Assembly: GCA_002340515.1 (NCBI GenBank)
Contig: DDMF01000148.1
Span: 1-7,968, forward strand
DNA: 7,968 nt
Reading direction: 5' to 3'
Source of the DNA: Rhodobacteraceae bacterium UBA2553
GTDB lineage: Bacteria > Pseudomonadota > Alphaproteobacteria > Rhodobacterales > Rhodobacteraceae
In this document: one piece after another, positions 5,198 to 7,968 of the stretch
Position numbering within the stretch: the stretch's first letter is position 1
Layout: the number at the start of each line of letters is the position of its first letter
Notes under the pieces: model-generated
Seen by the model: the letters and a program-made list of their open reading frames with translations, nothing else
Told to the model about the DNA's origin: nothing
The model's database searches: none
Position numbers and translations under genes: made by a program

Positions 5198-6013
5198 TCA
5201 GGCTTTCTTACTGAGTGAGCCCGCCAAAAAGGCCCGAATTGCGTCGGTCACAATCTCTGGCTGTTCGATGGTCGACGAGTGGCCCGCGCGGGGGATGGGG
5301 ATCAAGTCGGACCCGGCGATCGCTGCGTGCATCCGGTCTGATTTGTCGGGTGTCGTGGCGACGTCCTCTTCCCCCACCATGATGAGTGTGGGCAGGGAGA
5401 TGCGTGACAGCTCTTCATAGACACCGGCGCGTTCAATCACCCCGCGCACCGCGCGTGTGACGCCATGCCGGTCGCCTTTGGCAATTGCCTTGCGCCATCG
5501 TTTCCGCTCCGCCGCCTTTGTGTCATCGTTCAGAAACGACTGGCTGAACATGATGGGCATCACTTTGCCCACGACCACGCCCAGGCCGAACCAACGGGCG
5601 ACCAAGTTCAAAAAACCGTAACGCGCGTGATTTTCTTTGGGTTCCGGGTCGGCGGTGGTCTCAATCAGGGTAAGGGATTTCAAAAGCTCTGGTTTGTGGA
5701 TCGCAAGGCGCATGCCGACAAAGCCGCCCATCGACAGGCCGACAAAATGGCAAGGCTCAATCTTCAGTTCTGTAATCAATGCCGCCGCATCCTCGGCCAG
5801 CGTGTCCATGTCATAGCCCGTGTCACTGACCGCGCTTTTGCCCTGTCCACGATGATCAAAAGTGATGCAGCGGTATTGAGATTTCAGGGCCGCCACTTGT
5901 GCCTCAAACATCTCGCCACTGAACAACAGCCCATGGGAAAACACGATGATTTCCGGCCCGGCGCCTTCATCGCTGTAGTATAGCTTATGACCGTTGAGAG
6001 TGAGGTAAGGCAT
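5198..6013 (-). CDS. Alpha/beta-fold hydrolase
   Basis: Cytosolic alpha/beta-hydrolase of 271 residues with a complete catalytic set. The oxyanion-hole segment is FSHGLLFSGEMF (25-36). DHRGQGKS (53-60) is the conserved turn of this superfamily. The nucleophile elbow is GLSMGG, with S94. The acid is probably D217 in VGEEDVATTP, and the general base is H245 in AGHSST. The overall pattern resembles the 3-oxoadipate enol-lactonase and haloperoxidase-like branch, but no pca gene or other catabolic gene is nearby, so the substrate cannot be named. A cap region with aromatic and basic residues (about 125-195) would shape substrate choice. AAGGA six bases before the ATG at 6013 supports the start. 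The gene follows the ABC ATPase gene by 59 bases on the same strand, so the two may be cotranscribed. No intrinsic terminator is visible before tatA. Confidence 0.9.
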   Translation of the reverse strand: MPYLTLNGHKLYYSDEGAGPEIIVFSHGLLFSGEMFEAQVAALKSQYRCITFDHRGQGKSAVSDTGYDMDTLAEDAAALITELKIEPCHFVGLSMGGFVGMRLAIHKPELLKSLTLIETTADPEPKENHARYGFLNLVARWFGLGVVVGKVMPIMFSQSFLNDDTKAAERKRWRKAIAKGDRHGVTRAVRGVIERAGVYEELSRISLPTLIMVGEEDVATTPDKSDRMHAAIAGSDLIPIPRAGHSSTIEQPEIVTDAIRAFLAGSLSKKA

Positions 6014-6049
6014 GAGGTTTCCTTCCCATGATCATCCGTGGTTGGGCCA

Positions 6050-6065
6050 TTATGTCATGGCATAA
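6050..6065. promoter_or_regulatory. Imperfect 16-bp palindrome between ABC ATPase and hydrolase genes
   Basis: TTATG (6050-6054) and CATAA (6061-6065) form inverted arms around TCATGG, and the central CATG continues the symmetry with only one mismatched pair. It could be a short mRNA hairpin or an operator. There is no adjoining T-run, so it is not an intrinsic terminator. Confidence 0.3.
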
Positions 6066-6072
6066 CACGAGA

Positions 6073-7176
6073 TCAGCAGGTTGGACACATATCATCGCAA
6101 AACACAAAGCACCTGTCGCGTCGAATGGCAATCCACAACGGCGTGCCAGCCTTCGGCAAAAACACCGAGGGGACCGAAGCGGTGAGTTTGGAGCCATTCT
6201 CCATCACAAAATCCACCAGGCTTTCTTTGCCAATGAACCGCGCACGCGCCACTTCGCCCCGCGCCCAAACACCATGTGCAGGCGTCGGGGACGGGCCTTT
6301 GCCATCGCGATCAAAGTCGATTTTCAGATGCTGCGGGCGGATCACAATGTCCACTTTGGTGCCATCGGGCATGCCGGGCGTTAGAAACTGGCCAAAGGCG
6401 GTTTCGGTCAGCGCGCCGTTCACCTCGCCAGAGATTATATTGATATCTGAAAAAAAACCGGCGGCTTTTTTATCCACCGGCGCGTTGTAGATGTTATATG
6501 GCGCGCCGCGTTGCACAATTTCACCGTCGCGCATCAGGGCAATTTCATCGGCCATGCGCATCGCTTCTTCGGGCTCATGGGTGACCAGAACCACCGCGGT
6601 GCCCTCTTCTTTCAGGATCGCGAGGGTTTCATCGCGGATGCCGTCACGCAGGCGGTTATCAAGACCTGAGAACGGCTCGTCCATCAGCATGATCGAAGGG
6701 CGCGGCGCCAAAGCACGGGCCAAAGCGACCCGTTGCTGTTCGCCGCCCGACAGTTCATGCGGGAATTTGTCGATGAAACGCGCCAGCCCCACTTTGTCCA
6801 AAAGCTCCTGCACGCGCAGGCGTTTTTCGGTGCGTGATCCTTTAAGGCCAAAACCCACATTGTCCGCCACCGACAGATGCGGAAACAGCGCAAAATCCTG
6901 AAACATCAACCCGATATGGCGTTTTTCTGGGGGGACAAACACGCCCGGCCCCGCAACCATATTGCCATCAATCCAAACCTCACCGCCGTCTTGCTGATCC
7001 ACACCCGCAATAATACGCAGGGTGGTGGATTTACCGCAGCCCGATGGCCCCAGCAAACAGGTCACTTGCCCGGCCCGTAAGGTCAGCGAAATCCCACGCA
7101 CCACCCGCTGCCCGCCGAATTGACGTTCCAGGTTGCGGATCTCAAGCCGCGCCTTTTGCAGGGTGCTGTCCAACAT
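6073..7176 (-). CDS. ABC transporter ATP-binding protein, FbpC/AfuC-like (ferric iron type)
   Basis: Nucleotide-binding subunit of an ABC importer; 367 residues, cytoplasmic face of the inner membrane. All core motifs are intact: Walker A GPSGCGKST (43-51), Q-loop Q93 in MFQDFALFPH, signature LSGGEQQR (142-149), Walker B IMLMDEP (162-168), D-loop SGLD (170-173), and H-loop H200. The regulatory C-terminal half (about 240-355) has the VRP-like IRPQHLKI (279-286) of the TOBE domain. FQDFALFPHLSV and the overall layout point to the FbpC/AfuC ferric-iron group, though polyamine- or sugar-type systems share much of this. No permease or periplasmic binding protein gene is adjacent, so the partners lie elsewhere or the gene is an orphan. 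The last 12 residues hold four cysteines (356, 360, 364, 367), which is unusual. GGAAAGG before the ATG at 7176 supports the start. The ABC-ATPase call is firm; the iron specificity is a moderate inference. Confidence 0.93.
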   Translation of the reverse strand: MLDSTLQKARLEIRNLERQFGGQRVVRGISLTLRAGQVTCLLGPSGCGKSTTLRIIAGVDQQDGGEVWIDGNMVAGPGVFVPPEKRHIGLMFQDFALFPHLSVADNVGFGLKGSRTEKRLRVQELLDKVGLARFIDKFPHELSGGEQQRVALARALAPRPSIMLMDEPFSGLDNRLRDGIRDETLAILKEEGTAVVLVTHEPEEAMRMADEIALMRDGEIVQRGAPYNIYNAPVDKKAAGFFSDINIISGEVNGALTETAFGQFLTPGMPDGTKVDIVIRPQHLKIDFDRDGKGPSPTPAHGVWARGEVARARFIGKESLVDFVMENGSKLTASVPSVFLPKAGTPLWIAIRRDRCFVFCDDMCPTC

Positions 7177-7355
7177 GAGAGACCTTTCCAGACGGTTATT
7201 TCCGATGATTTACATCAGGCTTTGACCGAGATAGCAGCCCGCCCGCGCGCCCGCAAGCCAATCCCCCTCGCAAACGACATGCCAATTGTCGTAAACCTGC
7301 GCGCAGGGCCCGCAAACACCGCCCAAGTTGAACAAAACTTTTAGACGAGGGCCAC
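7177..7355. promoter_or_regulatory. Divergent promoter/operator spacer between ABC ATPase and MFS genes
   Basis: Shared 179-bp control region with several dyads: GATG-ATTTA-CATC (7204-7216), ACGACA-N7-TGTCGT (7274-7292), a perfect 12-bp palindrome CCTGCGCGCAGG (7296-7307), and AAGTT-N6-AACTT nearer the MFS gene. A weak promoter towards the ABC gene is TTGCGG (minus strand, 7256-7251), 17 bases, then TATCTC (7233-7228). No clear promoter towards the MFS gene was found. Which dyads bind a regulator is unknown. Confidence 0.4.
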
Positions 7356-7968
7356 ATGCGCCTGCTTATTTCCTTTGCCGCCCTGCTGATGTCTGTGGTC
7401 TTGTTACAGCTAAGCTCCGGTGGTGTGGGGCCGCTGGACGCGCTGTCCGGATTAAAGCTGGGCTTTAGCAAAGCGGAAATTGGCCTGTTGGGGTCAGCGC
7501 ATTTTATCGGGTTTTTCATTGGCTGCTGGTGGTCGCCGCGATTGATGGGGGCCGTGGGCCATTCGCGCGCTTTTGCGGTGTTCACAGCCTTGGGCGCAAT
7601 CGGATTGCTTGCGCATATGTTGTGGATCGACCCGATCGCTTGGGCGGCGATGCGCATTGCGTCGGGCCTATGCGTGGCCGGGGCCTATACGGTGATCGAG
7701 GCGTGGATGAACGCAAAAATCACCAATGAAACAAGGGGCCGCGCCATGGGCGGCTACCGTGCCGTTGATATGGGCGGATCCTTGGCGGCCCAGCTGCTGA
7801 TCGGCGTGCTCACCCCGGCCCACTATGTCAGCTACAATTTGCTTGCGCTGATTTGCTGCGCCGCGATCCTGCCGCTCACCATGACGCGCGCCAGCCAGCC
7901 AGAGATCCCATCTGCGCCGCGTCTGCGCCCGGGGCTGGCCTGGACACGCTCCCCCCTGGCGGCGGCCG
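7356..7968 (+). CDS. MFS transporter, N-terminal half (3'-truncated by window edge)
   Basis: Beginning of a major facilitator superfamily membrane transporter; 204 complete codons are visible and the frame is still open at the right edge. The ATG at 7356 follows GAGG with six-base spacing, and an in-frame TGA at 7329-7331 rules out an earlier start. The visible protein has six hydrophobic segments (about 4-24, 43-60, 72-90, 94-117, 129-152 and 157-175), that is, the N-terminal half of a 12-segment carrier. R100 with G104 in RIASGLCVAGAY and the helix ending VIEAWMN (113-119) resemble the YcaD-like branch of the superfamily. The loop KITNETRGRAMGGYRA (121-136) is the cytoplasmic link between segments 4 and 5. 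The usual loop 2-3 motif (G...DRxGRR) is degenerate here (SPRLMGAVGHSR). The substrate is unknown. It is transcribed divergently from the ABC ATPase gene. Confidence 0.88.
   Translation, partial: MRLLISFAALLMSVVLLQLSSGGVGPLDALSGLKLGFSKAEIGLLGSAHFIGFFIGCWWSPRLMGAVGHSRAFAVFTALGAIGLLAHMLWIDPIAWAAMRIASGLCVAGAYTVIEAWMNAKITNETRGRAMGGYRAVDMGGSLAAQLLIGVLTPAHYVSYNLLALICCAAILPLTMTRASQPEIPSAPRLRPGLAWTRSPLAAA

Noticed and set aside
7201..7220. Possible RirA/Irr iron box near the ABC start
   Set aside because: The dyad is TGA-N6-TCA here, not the TGA-N9-TCA spacing of RirA-type boxes, and it lacks the TTCTAA arms of Irr boxes. It is kept only as an unassigned dyad.
7196..7657. Minus-strand frame of 153 codons over the ABC/MFS spacer
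   Set aside because: It is antisense to the MFS gene, which shows six membrane segments and a ribosome binding site. The minus frame has no family resemblance.
1..7968. CRISPR array, tRNA, rRNA, insertion sequence, prophage or defence island
   Set aside because: No regularly spaced direct repeats, cloverleaf with CCA-type acceptor, ribosomal RNA motif, transposase or integrase sequence was recognised. The genes are mainly housekeeping and transport.

Overview
The window reads as chromosomal DNA of an alphaproteobacterium, most likely Rhodobacteraceae (Roseobacter-like). The grounds are GC-rich coding sequence, the character of the SerS, TatABC and FbpC-type proteins, and an intergenic double-hairpin element of a kind I recall from roseobacter genomes. 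This placement is by recognition only; no database search was possible.

Layout, left to right. A pentapeptide-repeat protein gene (+) runs in from beyond the left edge, so only its C-terminal part is present. Next is serS (+), seryl-tRNA synthetase, which ends in a strong intrinsic terminator followed at once by a GC-rich double-hairpin repeat. Facing serS on the minus strand is a DUF815-type AAA+ ATPase gene. Upstream of that, also on the minus strand, is the twin-arginine translocation cluster, transcribed tatA-tatB-tatC. tatB and tatC overlap by 4 bases, and a stem-loop lies between tatA and tatB. An intrinsic terminator after tatC separates it from the ATPase gene. Further right on the minus strand are an alpha/beta-hydrolase gene and an FbpC-like ABC transporter ATPase gene that has no permease or binding-protein partner in the window. 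A 179-bp spacer with several dyads separates the ABC gene from a divergent MFS transporter gene (+), which starts at 7356 and is cut by the right edge.

How the genes work together. TatA, TatB and TatC form one machine that exports folded proteins carrying twin-arginine signal peptides. SerS charges tRNA-Ser. The ABC ATPase would energise uptake of a substrate, probably ferric iron, through partners encoded elsewhere. The hydrolase, the DUF815 ATPase and the MFS protein cannot be tied to a pathway from this window.

I do not see an exotic new system here; most of the content is housekeeping. The best leads are the opposite-charge cytoplasmic tails on TatB (about 90 residues, 27 lysines, no acidic residue until the penultimate position) and TatC (19 acidic residues out of 26). 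Lesser leads are the cysteine-rich C-terminus of the ABC ATPase, the double-hairpin repeat at the convergent serS/ATPase junction, the hairpin between tatA and tatB, and the dyads in the ABC/MFS divergent spacer. No rRNA, tRNA, CRISPR array, insertion sequence or origin was recognised.
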